Origin: an uncultured Desulfobacter sp.
Lineage (GTDB): Bacteria > Desulfobacterota > Desulfobacteria > Desulfobacterales > Desulfobacteraceae
Reading direction: 5' to 3'
Assembly (NCBI RefSeq): GCF_963666675.1
Contig: NZ_OY762929.1
Span: 3,790,001 to 3,854,000 of the forward strand
Length of the DNA: 64,000 nucleotides
Shown: piece after piece, positions 39,273 to 48,559 of the stretch
Layout: the number at the start of each line of letters is the position of its first letter
Position numbering within the stretch: position 1 is the first letter of the stretch
Translations under genes and position numbers: made by a program
Notes under the pieces: generated by a model
Seen by the model: the letters and a program-made list of their open reading frames with translations, nothing else
Told to the model about the DNA's origin: nothing
Databases searched by the model: none

Positions 39273-40413
39273 ATCTTTCATCAATTTTGTAAGGGAGCTA
39301 TACGGTACAGACAGATTTATTCCGCTGCATGCCCCCACTTTTGAGCAGCGGGACAAAGACTATGTCATTGATGCCATTGACTCCACCTTTGTTTCCAGTG
39401 TCGGGGAATATGTGAACCGATTTGAACACGATCTATCAATTTTTACCGGTGCCGCACGGGCTGTCGCTACAGTCAACGGTACCACAGCACTTCAGGTGGC
39501 ACTCCGACTTGCAGGTGTTGGACCCGGCGACGAGGTTATCACCCAGCCTCTGACGTTTGTTGCTACAGCTAATGCCGTTTCCCATCTTGGCGCGGTCCCG
39601 GTTTTTGTAGATGTGGATAAAGATACGATGGGAATGAGTCCCGCAGCTTTAGAATCCTTTTTGGGCAGCCAGACTGTGCTCAAAAATTCCCACACTTACA
39701 ATCGGCACACCGGCCGGCATATTGCCGCCATTCTTCCCATGCATACCTATGGCCACCCCTGCAGGATACGTGAAATTGTTCAGACTGCAGATAAATGGTC
39801 CATCCCCGTTGTAGAAGATGCGGCAGAAGCTATTGGCTCTACCATTAACGGCCGGCATTGCGGATATTCGGGTAAGCTTGGTATCCTCAGCTTCAATGGT
39901 AACAAAACCATTACATGCGGTGGCGGTGGTGCGATCCTCTCCAATGATGAACATGTGGCGGACCATGCCAAATACCTTACAACCACCGCTAAAATCCCCC
40001 ACGCCTGGGAATTCGATCATGATGAAATCGCCTACAATTTCCGACTCCCCAACCTGAATGCGGCCCTTGCCTGCGCGCAGCTGGAAAGACTTCCTGTTAT
40101 TCTTCAAAAAAAAAGAGAAATTGCCAGTGCGTATAAAACGTTTTTTGACTCCCACGACTGGGGTCGGTTCATGACGGAACCTGAAAATACCCAAAGTAAT
40201 TATTGGTTATGTACCATTGCGTTGCAGGATCGCCCAAGTCGAGACGCATTTTTGGAGCAGACAAATGCCGCAGGCCTGATGACCCGGCCGGCCTGGAAAT
40301 TGATGAATCGGCTTTCTATGTACTCGGGCTGCCAGACTGGTCCACTGAGTAATGCACAATGGCTGTACGACCGAATCGTGAACTTGCCGAGCGGGATACA
40401 AACACATGGATGA
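39265..40413 (+). CDS. legC: LegC-type aminotransferase
   Basis: PLP-dependent DegT/DnrJ/EryC1 aminotransferase, 382 residues from ATG 39265; the longer frame from 39211 would overlap legB heavily. The PLP lysine is in SFNGNKTITCGGGG, the Asp in VVEDAAEAIGS, and NGTTALQVALRLAG lies near the N-terminus. LegC transfers an amino group to C4 of the LegB product. The N-terminal lead (FVRELYGTDRFIPLHAPTF) is characteristic of this subfamily. Confidence 0.87.
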   Translation: MYKSFINFVRELYGTDRFIPLHAPTFEQRDKDYVIDAIDSTFVSSVGEYVNRFEHDLSIFTGAARAVATVNGTTALQVALRLAGVGPGDEVITQPLTFVATANAVSHLGAVPVFVDVDKDTMGMSPAALESFLGSQTVLKNSHTYNRHTGRHIAAILPMHTYGHPCRIREIVQTADKWSIPVVEDAAEAIGSTINGRHCGYSGKLGILSFNGNKTITCGGGGAILSNDEHVADHAKYLTTTAKIPHAWEFDHDEIAYNFRLPNLNAALACAQLERLPVILQKKREIASAYKTFFDSHDWGRFMTEPENTQSNYWLCTIALQDRPSRDAFLEQTNAAGLMTRPAWKLMNRLSMYSGCQTGPLSNAQWLYDRIVNLPSGIQTHG

Positions 40414-40627
40414 GGTCCACATGCTGTATAACGGTCATGGACCGTCTCTGGACTTTCACCCGGGTTCGGCCCACAACAAAACAGAAAGAATCCAGTTGGT
40501 GATAGAGACTTTTTTATAAAATTGAAATATTTTCCAACTTTTCATGGAACCACTAAACCAGCACAAATACCTTATTAGGTTCGCTAAAAGAGAACCATTA
40601 TTTTAATTACAATTCAAAGGACATGCA

Positions 40628-41560
40628 ATGCTTTGGTTGATCGGCGCAGGACCGATGGCTGTAGATTACAGCAAAGTTTTAAGGGCATTAAAGACCCCCT
40701 CTCTTGTCATAGGCAGGGGCAAAGAATCTGCTGAAAAATTTAGGGAAAAATCTGGCTTAACGATCAAAACAGATGGCCTTGATGTCTGGCTAAAAAAGAA
40801 ACCAGAGAAACCAGATTGTGCAATTGTTGCAGTCGGTGTTGACCAATTAGCAAACGTCACTGATCAGTTGCTTGATTTTGGAGTGAAAAAAATCCTTCTG
40901 GAAAAACCAGGTGGATTAAACTCCGATGAAATTCAAAGACTAAATAGCAAAGCATTAAAAAAAGAGGCGGATGTATATATCGCATACAACAGACGATTTT
41001 ATGCGTCCGTAATCCAGGCTCAGAAAATGATTAAAGAGGATGGCGGCGTGACTTCCTTCCATTTTGAATTTACAGAGTTAAGTCATATTATTGAAAAAAC
41101 AAACAAACCGAGACAAGTATTAGATAACTGGTTCTTAGCTAATTCTACCCATGTTGCTGACTTGGCTTTTTATCTTGGGGGACAACCCAAAGAATTGACT
41201 GCCTATACTACGGGAGAAGTAAGTTGGCATCCCAAAGCAGCGATATTTGCAGGAGCCGGCATTTCAGAAAACGACGCATTGTTCTCTTATCAAGCCAACT
41301 GGGACGCACCAGGACGTTGGGGAATTGAAATCCTAACTAAAAAAAAGAGATATTATTTCAGGCCATTAGAACAATTACACATTCAAAAAACAGGCAGTTT
41401 TGACATACAAAAAATAGAAATTGATGATCATCTTGATAGACAGTTTAAACCAGGTCTTTATCTACAAACAGAAGCATTTATTAACAATAATTTTGAACGA
41501 TTCTCAGCCATAGACAATCAATCAGAGCATTGTAAAATTTACGATCTCATGATCGCTTGA
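40628..41560 (+). CDS. Gfo/Idh/MocA-family oxidoreductase
   Basis: A 310-residue dinucleotide-dependent sugar oxidoreductase. The N-terminal Rossmann motif is LIGAGPMAVDYSKVL and the EKP motif is LLEKPGGL (about 96). The C-terminal alpha/beta domain starts with YIAYNRRFYASVIQAQ and has a His in STHVADLAFYLGG. It stands alone, 214 nt after legC and 109 nt before the nucleotidyltransferase gene. The sugar substrate is not predictable; cluster members oxidise or reduce NDP-sugars. Confidence 0.8.
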   Translation: MLWLIGAGPMAVDYSKVLRALKTPSLVIGRGKESAEKFREKSGLTIKTDGLDVWLKKKPEKPDCAIVAVGVDQLANVTDQLLDFGVKKILLEKPGGLNSDEIQRLNSKALKKEADVYIAYNRRFYASVIQAQKMIKEDGGVTSFHFEFTELSHIIEKTNKPRQVLDNWFLANSTHVADLAFYLGGQPKELTAYTTGEVSWHPKAAIFAGAGISENDALFSYQANWDAPGRWGIEILTKKKRYYFRPLEQLHIQKTGSFDIQKIEIDDHLDRQFKPGLYLQTEAFINNNFERFSAIDNQSEHCKIYDLMIA

Positions 41561-41669
41561 TTTCAGGTTTGTAACATATCGCAGAATCATCCAAGTAAAG
41601 CTGACCCGTATCATAATTGCGTTGATTCGAGTGAATGATGCAAAATAAATGAGGTGAAAGTAAAATAAA

Positions 41670-42413
41670 ATGAGCTATATTGGAGGGTTACGAAATACAG
41701 ATATTCTTATTTTGTGTGGGGGATTGGGAACCCGGTTCAGGCAAGTGATGGATGATCGTCCTAAAGGATTGGCACCCGTTGCAGGAAAACCTATTCTGGA
41801 AATATTGATTGACGAGTTTACATCCCAAGGCGCACAAAGGATTATTCTTGGGGTCGGGTATATGAAAACCCAGATTATAGATCACTTCAAAAAGATTGAT
41901 AGTGTCGAAATAATATTTTCCCAGGAAAATGAGCCTCTGGGCACGGGGGGAGCTATTTTAAACGCACTTCCTAAAATAGAATCGGATAGCATTCTGGTCT
42001 CCAACGGCGATTCAATCTGTAATATGGATTATAATAAAATGATTGCTTTTCATAATCACAAAAAAAGCGATATTACTATTGCGGTCAGCCCGGCTCAAAA
42101 TGCCGAGGACTATGGGAATATCGATATAGATGATGCGGGAAAAATTACCGCTTTTACAGAAAAAATCCAAAACAGAAAAAAAGCGATAATAAGCGCCGGG
42201 GTATATCTACTTCCAGTCAGGATCTTTGAAACAATTAAAAAAAATTACCCGCTCTCTATAGAGATAGATTTGTTTCCCAAAATGGTGAAGCAGTTCAATA
42301 TTTTTGGTTATCCAACAGGCAGCGAGGTTCTGGATATAGGAACTGAAGATCGATATGATAAGATCAATCATTTGATGTCAAAGGCAGTAACCAAGAATAA
42401 AAATTCAAAATGA
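41670..42413 (+). CDS. HddC-like heptose-1-phosphate guanylyltransferase
   Basis: Sugar-1-phosphate nucleotidyltransferase of 247 residues. Motifs are LCGGLGTRFRQVMDDRPKGL (G-loop and Lys), GTGGAILNAL and VSNGDSI (metal Asp). Overall it resembles HddC, which makes GDP-D-glycero-D-manno-heptose, more than RmlA or GalU. The HddA-like kinase at 56003 supports a GDP-heptose pathway. GmhA and GmhB homologues are not in this window. An alternative is a GDP-mannose-type activity on another sugar-1-phosphate. Confidence 0.72.
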   Translation: MSYIGGLRNTDILILCGGLGTRFRQVMDDRPKGLAPVAGKPILEILIDEFTSQGAQRIILGVGYMKTQIIDHFKKIDSVEIIFSQENEPLGTGGAILNALPKIESDSILVSNGDSICNMDYNKMIAFHNHKKSDITIAVSPAQNAEDYGNIDIDDAGKITAFTEKIQNRKKAIISAGVYLLPVRIFETIKKNYPLSIEIDLFPKMVKQFNIFGYPTGSEVLDIGTEDRYDKINHLMSKAVTKNKNSK

Positions 42414-42465
42414 ATAAAACATACATATATTTGAAGGGCTACCGCCTAACCTCTAAAATTATCAT

Positions 42466-44271
42466 ATGAAAATTCTAAAGCAAATACTATCAATTTTTAA
42501 CAGGAAAGAAAAACTACAGCTATTGTTAATTTTCTTGCTTATGATGGTAACAGGGCTTTCTGAAGCATTGGGGATTGGATTAATATTTCCTTATATCAGT
42601 ATTCTCTCAAATCCTGGAATAATAGAGAACCATAGTATTCTTAAGTGGACATTTAATGCGCTGCCAATTTCCACAAAAGACGAACTTATCTTAATCATAA
42701 GTTTTGGATTATTTATTTATTTTATTTTTAAAAATCTCTTCTATTTAATATCACAATATATTCAACAAAACTATTTAATCGGTAAACGCGTTGAGCTTGT
42801 AGGGACGATATTCCAAGGGTATATGCACTCACCATATGAATTTCATTTGAATCATAACCCGGCTTTTTTACATAGAAACATCAATGCTACGGATCAGATA
42901 TTTTCAGGACTGCTACAGCCATTCTTCGATATATTATCCGAAGTTATCATAGTCTTCTGTGTAATACTGATGCTGTTATATTCGAATTTTATGTTGTCGA
43001 TTAGCGCTTTGTTATTGATAACATTTCCAACATGGCTACTGAATAAATATATATCCCAAAAAATGAAAATACTTGGCAAAGAAAACTTTAATCTAATTGG
43101 TGTTACGTCAAAAAATTTATTGGAAGGCTTATATGGCATAAAAGAAATACAAATTATGAATCGCCAAAAATATTTTAGTAAATCCTTCATCGAAAATTCC
43201 AGGGTACTCGGGTTTATTAGAAGGGACCAGACAATTATCAGATATATCCCACGGGCTACATTGGAATCACTAATTATACTGGTTATGGTTGGAGCGGTTA
43301 TATTTATTGTTTTAAGTGGTCAATCAATCATTGAGTCGCTACCTCTTATATCATTATTCGCAGTTGCATCAGTTCGAATTCTAACTTCGGCAACAAAAAT
43401 TATCATTGGAATGAATAACCTAAGTTTTAATAGTGTTGTAGGTGATACAATTATCAATGAGATTAATGAATTTAAAAGGCAGAAACGAAAGAGTATTATT
43501 AAAAATAATAAAGACGTAGCATTAAATAGTTTTGAAAAAGTTGAATTAAAAAATGTAAGTTTTAAATATCTAAATGAAGAAAAAAAAATAATTGATTATA
43601 TTAATATGACAATTAATAAAGGGCAATCTATTGCCATCGTAGGAGGGTCCGGGGCTGGAAAATCAACTTTAATAGATATCTTTTTAGGCTTATTAAAACC
43701 GTTTGAAGGAGAAATTAAAGTTAACGGGGTGTCATTAGATAACTGCAAACACAGTTGGCAGAAAAAAATTGGATATATTCCGCAGTCTATTTATTTATGT
43801 GACGACACGCTAAAAAATAATATCGCTTTTGGTTTGCCGGAAGCGTCAATTGATATGAACCGACTTAATGATGCCATTCAGATTGCTCAATTAAAAGAAG
43901 TTGTAAATGAATTGAAGGAAGGCATTGATACAATCATTGGTGATAGAGGCGTTAAGCTATCAGGCGGGCAAAGACAGAGAGTTGCCATAGCCCGGGCCTT
44001 GTATCATGATCCAGATATACTTATAATGGATGAAGCAACTTCATCTTTAGATAACCAAACAGAGAGAGAATTTATTAAAGCAGTTGACCGACTTAAAGGG
44101 CAAAAAACAATGATAATTGTCGCGCATCGTCTAACAACCGTACAAAATTGTGACGTTATATATTTTCTGAAGAATGGAAAAATAGACGGTGGTGGGAATT
44201 TTAGAGAGTTGGTCGAACAAAATTTAGCTTTTAGAAAAATGTCACAGTACGGGGATCGTACAGTTTCGTAA
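42466..44271 (+). CDS. PglK-like ABC transporter (lipid-linked oligosaccharide flippase)
   Basis: A 601-residue half-transporter. Six membrane helices fill about residues 15-310. The ATPase domain has Walker A GGSGAGKST, signature LSGGQRQR and Walker B ILIMDEATSSLD, then the H-loop AHRLTT. The fusion type, length and the region FLGLLKPFEGEIKVNGVSLD resemble PglK of Campylobacter, which flips lipid-linked glycans. It therefore probably flips the repeat unit or an intermediate made here. No Wzx-type flippase is in the window. MsbA-like lipid export is the alternative. Confidence 0.8.
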   Translation: MKILKQILSIFNRKEKLQLLLIFLLMMVTGLSEALGIGLIFPYISILSNPGIIENHSILKWTFNALPISTKDELILIISFGLFIYFIFKNLFYLISQYIQQNYLIGKRVELVGTIFQGYMHSPYEFHLNHNPAFLHRNINATDQIFSGLLQPFFDILSEVIIVFCVILMLLYSNFMLSISALLLITFPTWLLNKYISQKMKILGKENFNLIGVTSKNLLEGLYGIKEIQIMNRQKYFSKSFIENSRVLGFIRRDQTIIRYIPRATLESLIILVMVGAVIFIVLSGQSIIESLPLISLFAVASVRILTSATKIIIGMNNLSFNSVVGDTIINEINEFKRQKRKSIIKNNKDVALNSFEKVELKNVSFKYLNEEKKIIDYINMTINKGQSIAIVGGSGAGKSTLIDIFLGLLKPFEGEIKVNGVSLDNCKHSWQKKIGYIPQSIYLCDDTLKNNIAFGLPEASIDMNRLNDAIQIAQLKEVVNELKEGIDTIIGDRGVKLSGGQRQRVAIARALYHDPDILIMDEATSSLDNQTEREFIKAVDRLKGQKTMIIVAHRLTTVQNCDVIYFLKNGKIDGGGNFRELVEQNLAFRKMSQYGDRTVS

Positions 44272-44375
44272 AATTCCATGCAGATGGTTTTGCAAAATAT
44301 TTATTAAGTCTTCTTCAAAAGATAATGTTCCCCTCATAGTACAAGCATGTCTGCAAATCAAAGTTGGAGAAACAT

Positions 44376-45443
44376 ATGTTCAAAGCAGCGATTCTGATTC
44401 CTACAAAAAACAGATCTGATTTCCTATCTCGACAATTAAGGTATTATTCTTCCGTGAATTGCATGCATGCCATTTATATTGGGGATGCGAGCGATGAAAG
44501 GGAAAAGGACGCGCTTGAAAAAGCGATTGAAAAGTATTCAGAAAATTTGACAATACACTATTATCATTGGCCTGATTATAACGATAGACAAACAATAACC
44601 AGACTGGCAAAAGTTGCGAGTGAAAAATATTGTTGTTTTACAGGTGATGATGATTTCTTAATCCCTAACTCAATTTCAAAATGTACTGATTTTTTAGAAC
44701 GAAATGGTGAATACCGAACTGCGCAAGGAAAAGCTATTACAATAGCTCTTGAAGATGATATTGTATATGGAGCAATTAAAGGATTTTCACCATACTGGCA
44801 AAAAAAGGAGTCTGAGTGGAGAACCGGAAAAGAAAGGCTTCAACATTTTTCGGCTAACTATTGGGTCCCTCAGTTTTCTGTCCACAGAACCGCTGAGTTC
44901 ATTGATGATTCAGAGCATTATGAAAGTATGCCGAACAAAAGCTTCGGCGAGCTTGTGCATTCATATACATTTATTATAAAGGGAAAGTCTAAATTTATCG
45001 ATTGTTTGTATTTAATTAGACAAGTACACAATAGAAGATATTTTCTTCCAAGCCTTATAGATTGGATTACAAGAGATGACTGGTTGGAAAGTTACAAGTT
45101 ATTTGCCAACAGCTTGGAAATGGCTTTAGTTAAAACCGATAACATTCCATTGTCTGAAGCCCAAGAATCTGTAAAGAAGGCGTTCTGGAACTATTTCTCT
45201 AATGGAGTTATCAAAAACAAAAAAAATTCAATAAATCTGCAGCAAATAAAAAAACAAAGAATCAAGAATATTCTTGAAAAACAGATTATTGGAAAAAAAA
45301 GTCTTTCGTTGGCAAAAAAAGTCAGAAATTATACAAACGGTTATCCTCGAGGACTGTTTTTAGAGCAATTACTGCTTTTATCCTCTCCTTATTATTCAGA
45401 TTTTTATCCTGTATACAAATTGATTGCGCATCATAATCAATAG
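44376..45443 (+). CDS. Family 2-type glycosyltransferase (TIGR00180-like)
   Basis: A GT-A-fold glycosyltransferase of 355 residues. The start AILIPTKNRSDFLSRQLRYY is typical and TGDDDFLIP supplies the metal-binding DxD region (near 90). The C-terminal half is basic and has no clear match. I use ATG 44376, 6 nt after GGAG, rather than the upstream TTG. Donor and acceptor unknown. Confidence 0.75.
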   Translation: MFKAAILIPTKNRSDFLSRQLRYYSSVNCMHAIYIGDASDEREKDALEKAIEKYSENLTIHYYHWPDYNDRQTITRLAKVASEKYCCFTGDDDFLIPNSISKCTDFLERNGEYRTAQGKAITIALEDDIVYGAIKGFSPYWQKKESEWRTGKERLQHFSANYWVPQFSVHRTAEFIDDSEHYESMPNKSFGELVHSYTFIIKGKSKFIDCLYLIRQVHNRRYFLPSLIDWITRDDWLESYKLFANSLEMALVKTDNIPLSEAQESVKKAFWNYFSNGVIKNKKNSINLQQIKKQRIKNILEKQIIGKKSLSLAKKVRNYTNGYPRGLFLEQLLLLSSPYYSDFYPVYKLIAHHNQ

Positions 45444-45533
45444 ATTATTTGTAGATATTTTTTGAAAGAAAAGTACAGTTTATTCTTGTCCGTACTTATA
45501 GATTTTAATACTTAAATTTTAAAGAGGCGATAG

Positions 45534-46472
45534 ATGAAAGAGAAAGTATTGGTAACCGGCGGTGCTGGCTATCTGGGATCGACGCTTGTTCCTTTTTTAC
45601 TGAGTAATGGTTATGCCGTGACGGTATTGGATAATTTCATGTTTCAACAGAATTCTCTCCTTGAATGCTGCTCTGATGAAAATTTCTCTGTAGTTCGAGG
45701 CGATGCGCGTGATAAAACTCTGCTGAAACGCGTGTTAAAAAATCAAGACTATATTATCCCCCTTGCCGCCCTCGTTGGCGCTCCGCTTTGTAACAGAGAT
45801 CAGCTTGGTACAACTTCTACAAATCGTGATGCGATCAGGACAATAACGGAGTTAATTTCAAAAGATCAAAGGATATTGGTCCCGATTACGAACAGCGGTT
45901 ACGGCATAGGACAAAAAGATATTTATTGCACGGAAGAAACGCCGTTAAATCCTATTTCCACTTATGGAGCCACAAAAGTTGAAGCTGAAAAAATTGTTTT
46001 AGATTTTGGAAATGCGGTTAGTTTTCGTCTGGCAACTGTTTTTGGGATGAGCCCAAGAATGAGACTTGATTTACTGGTTAATGATTTTACCTACAGAGCG
46101 GTGACTGATCGCTTTATTGTCATTTTTGAGGGACAGTTTAAAAGAAATTATATTCATGTGCGAGATGTTGCCAGAGCTTTTTTGCATAGCATGCAAAATT
46201 TTGATGAGATGAAAGGAGAACCATATAACGTTGGCCTTTCAGACGCTAATCTCTCAAAAATAGAACTCTGTGAAAAAATAAAAGAACATATTCCTGAATT
46301 TGTTATTTTAGAAGCGCCCATCGGAGAAGATCCCGATAAACGTGATTATATTGTTTCAAATGATAAAATTGAACGTACAGGTTTCAGACCAAAGTATTCT
46401 CTGGATATGGGAATTAAGGAACTGATTAAAGGCTACACTATAATTACCAACAGCAAATATTCCAATGTTTAG
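45534..46472 (+). CDS. NAD-dependent epimerase/dehydratase (SDR) with intact active site
   Basis: Extended SDR of 312 residues. Rossmann motif is VTGGAGYLGSTLV. The catalytic Ser is in ITNSGYGIG and YxxxK is in TYGATKVEAEKIV. C-terminal substrate-domain motifs such as RNYIHVRDVARAF are normal. GAGGCG precedes the ATG. It heads a run of five SDR genes broken by the E1 pair. Being redox-complete, it is the best candidate for a real epimerase or reductase in the set. Confidence 0.83.
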   Translation: MKEKVLVTGGAGYLGSTLVPFLLSNGYAVTVLDNFMFQQNSLLECCSDENFSVVRGDARDKTLLKRVLKNQDYIIPLAALVGAPLCNRDQLGTTSTNRDAIRTITELISKDQRILVPITNSGYGIGQKDIYCTEETPLNPISTYGATKVEAEKIVLDFGNAVSFRLATVFGMSPRMRLDLLVNDFTYRAVTDRFIVIFEGQFKRNYIHVRDVARAFLHSMQNFDEMKGEPYNVGLSDANLSKIELCEKIKEHIPEFVILEAPIGEDPDKRDYIVSNDKIERTGFRPKYSLDMGIKELIKGYTIITNSKYSNV

Positions 46473-46504
46473 TCTGGTTATGGATAAACGCATTAACACA
46501 GGCA

Positions 46505-46517
46505 GAGGAATATCCTC
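46505..46517 (+). promoter_or_regulatory. Hairpin covering the ribosome-binding site
   Basis: GAGGA (46505-46509) and TCCTC (46513-46517) are exact complements around an ATA loop, immediately before the ATG at 46518. The Shine-Dalgarno sequence is thus paired in the mRNA, which could make translation of this SDR depend on upstream ribosomes or structure changes. Confidence 0.5.
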
Positions 46518-47468
46518 ATGAATAAGGTGTTTGTTGCCGGCGGAACTGGGCTGGTAGGCAGAATGATAGTGCGTACTCTATCCGAAGCAGGAAAACAAGT
46601 ACGCGCGAGTTACCATTCCCAACATTCGTCCCTTGACCTATCCGCAGACTATATACCTGCAGATTTTACCGTGAAGGAGAGCTGTATTGAATCGTGCAAA
46701 GGATGCTCGTCTGCTATCATGTGTGCCGCAGTGACCGGTGGAGCAGCAGCAAATGCAAAGGCGCCTTGGAAGCAGATGAATGAGACTGTTGTTATGAATT
46801 CAAACCTTCTGGAAGCATTTCATCACAACGGCATCAAACGAGTCGTTTTTGTAGGGTCGGCAACCTGCTATCAGCCCTCCGATCATCCTATGCGAGAAAA
46901 TGAACTTGATCTAAACCAGAATCCCGCAGAAAACTTCATGGGCGTTGGCTGGGCCAACCGATATATCGAAAAGCTCTGCGAATTCTGGCATATGAAGACG
47001 GGTATGCAGATCATCTGCATTCGCGGATCCAGCATCTTTGGGCCATATGATAAATTTGACCCTAAACAATCCAACTTTGTCCCTGCACTGATCCGAAAGG
47101 CTGTTGATGGAATGGCGCCATTCGAGGTCTGGGGTTCACCCCATGTCCTCCGTGACCTCATTTATGTTGAGGATTTTTCAACTGCTGTGGTTGCGTTGCT
47201 GGAATCAGGTATCGAATTCGACACGTTTAATCTAGGAGCAGGGGCTGAAATAAGTGTAGGGGAAGTAGTTTCGTTGATTTTTGAGCATACAGGGCTCGTC
47301 ACAAAAACAATCTTCAAGGATAACGCCCCCGGCAGTATCAGCCGGCGTGCGATTGATTGCTCGAAAGTCAGGGGGGCTATTGGACCCTACATCAAGGTTA
47401 ATAGCAGCGAGGGAATCCGAAAGACCATCGACTGGTGGCAGGCAAACAGGGGGTCATGGGCTCGGTAA
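46518..47468 (+). CDS. SDR-family sugar protein lacking catalytic Tyr and Lys
   Basis: A 316-residue protein of the GDP-fucose-synthase-like SDR type. Rossmann motif is VAGGTGLVGRMIV. The Ser/Thr position is VFVGSATCYQP. In the YxxxK position it reads VGWANRYIEK, with Val for Tyr and Asn for Lys. IRGSSIFGPYDKFDP and VWGSPHVLRDLIYVEDF are otherwise typical. It belongs with the genes at 47573 and 53723, which share the GW signature and also lack the Tyr. It may be a non-redox enzyme or a binding partner; function unknown. Confidence 0.75.
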   Translation: MNKVFVAGGTGLVGRMIVRTLSEAGKQVRASYHSQHSSLDLSADYIPADFTVKESCIESCKGCSSAIMCAAVTGGAAANAKAPWKQMNETVVMNSNLLEAFHHNGIKRVVFVGSATCYQPSDHPMRENELDLNQNPAENFMGVGWANRYIEKLCEFWHMKTGMQIICIRGSSIFGPYDKFDPKQSNFVPALIRKAVDGMAPFEVWGSPHVLRDLIYVEDFSTAVVALLESGIEFDTFNLGAGAEISVGEVVSLIFEHTGLVTKTIFKDNAPGSISRRAIDCSKVRGAIGPYIKVNSSEGIRKTIDWWQANRGSWAR

Positions 47469-47572
47469 TAATAAGAGCTTGCCTTCTAAGGAAACCTTGA
47501 AAAGCTGTGAAGCTAAATAAAAGAGGTTGTTACACGATACAACATCTTCAACATAGAGAAGGTATCTTAGGA

Positions 47573-48529
47573 ATGAAGAAATTACTCATCTGTGGTGCAT
47601 CTGGATTCATCGGACGAAACTTAGCCGAGTACTTCGCCGCATCCGGCCAATATGAAGTGCATGGGACCTATTTTAACTCAGCCCCTCTTGAGATGGAAGG
47701 GGTCAAACTCACTCAAGCGAATCTCACCAATCAGGCTGATGTGGATCGTGTCATATCAGGTAAAGACATTGTGATCCAAGCCGCAGCTACGACATCAGGC
47801 GCAAAGGAAATCATTAATAAGCCCTATTACCATGTTACTGATAATGCTGTGATGAACTCACTGATCTACCGGTCGGCTTTCGAAAACAAGATTGAACATT
47901 TAATTTTCTATAGCTGCACGGTCATGTACCAATCATCCGAAACGCCACTTAAAGAAAATGATTTTAATGCGGCAGAAGAACTTCACAAAAACTACTTCGG
48001 TGCAGGGTGGACTAAGGTTTATCTGGAGAAGATGGCTGACTTCTTTTCCCGAATCAGTGACACCAAATTCACTGTATTCCGCCACTCCAACATTTACGGC
48101 CCGTATGATAAGTATGATTTAGAACGTTCTCACGTATTCGGGGCAACCATCACCAAAGTGATGACAGCCAAAGAAGGCTCCAGCATTTCAGTTTGGGGCC
48201 AAGGTAAGGCAAAACGAGACCTGTTGCATGTTGAAGACCTGATGAAGGCAACTGATCTTGCGCTTGAGAGTCAGAAGGAAAGCTATCAACTTTTCAACAT
48301 AGGTTTGGGCAAAGCAGTCTCCGTTGCGGACCTGGTGCAAAAAATAATTGATGCATCCGGCAAGAATGTATCAATCGAATTTGACATCAACCAGCCGGAT
48401 ATTGAGACCACGCTTTGCCTGGATACCTCACTGGCAAAGGAAAAAATCGCCTGGCAGCCACAAATTTCCTTGGAGGATGGTATTGCAAAAACAATCGCGT
48501 GGTACCAGGACAATCCGCCGGTGGTTTAA
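47573..48529 (+). CDS. SDR-family sugar protein lacking catalytic Tyr (Lys kept)
   Basis: 318 residues from ATG 47573. A longer frame from 47507 adds 22 residues without family resemblance. Rossmann motif is ICGASGFIGRNLAEY. The catalytic stretch is YFGAGWTKVYLEKMADFF, where the YxxxK Tyr is Ala and Lys is kept. The Ser region is FYSCTVMYQS. FRHSNIYGPYDKYDLERSHV and VWGQGKAKRDLLHVEDL resemble the gene upstream, so the two look like paralogues. It lies 30 nt before the E1 alpha gene. Confidence 0.77.
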   Translation: MKKLLICGASGFIGRNLAEYFAASGQYEVHGTYFNSAPLEMEGVKLTQANLTNQADVDRVISGKDIVIQAAATTSGAKEIINKPYYHVTDNAVMNSLIYRSAFENKIEHLIFYSCTVMYQSSETPLKENDFNAAEELHKNYFGAGWTKVYLEKMADFFSRISDTKFTVFRHSNIYGPYDKYDLERSHVFGATITKVMTAKEGSSISVWGQGKAKRDLLHVEDLMKATDLALESQKESYQLFNIGLGKAVSVADLVQKIIDASGKNVSIEFDINQPDIETTLCLDTSLAKEKIAWQPQISLEDGIAKTIAWYQDNPPVV

Positions 48530-48559
48530 CTTTTCGATAAAGCAAAAGGAAGACAATGA

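Noticed and set aside
40406..40519. 37-codon frame after legC
   Set aside because: Overlaps the end of legC, lacks a ribosome site of its own and shows no recognised motif; could be a gene remnant but cannot be supported.
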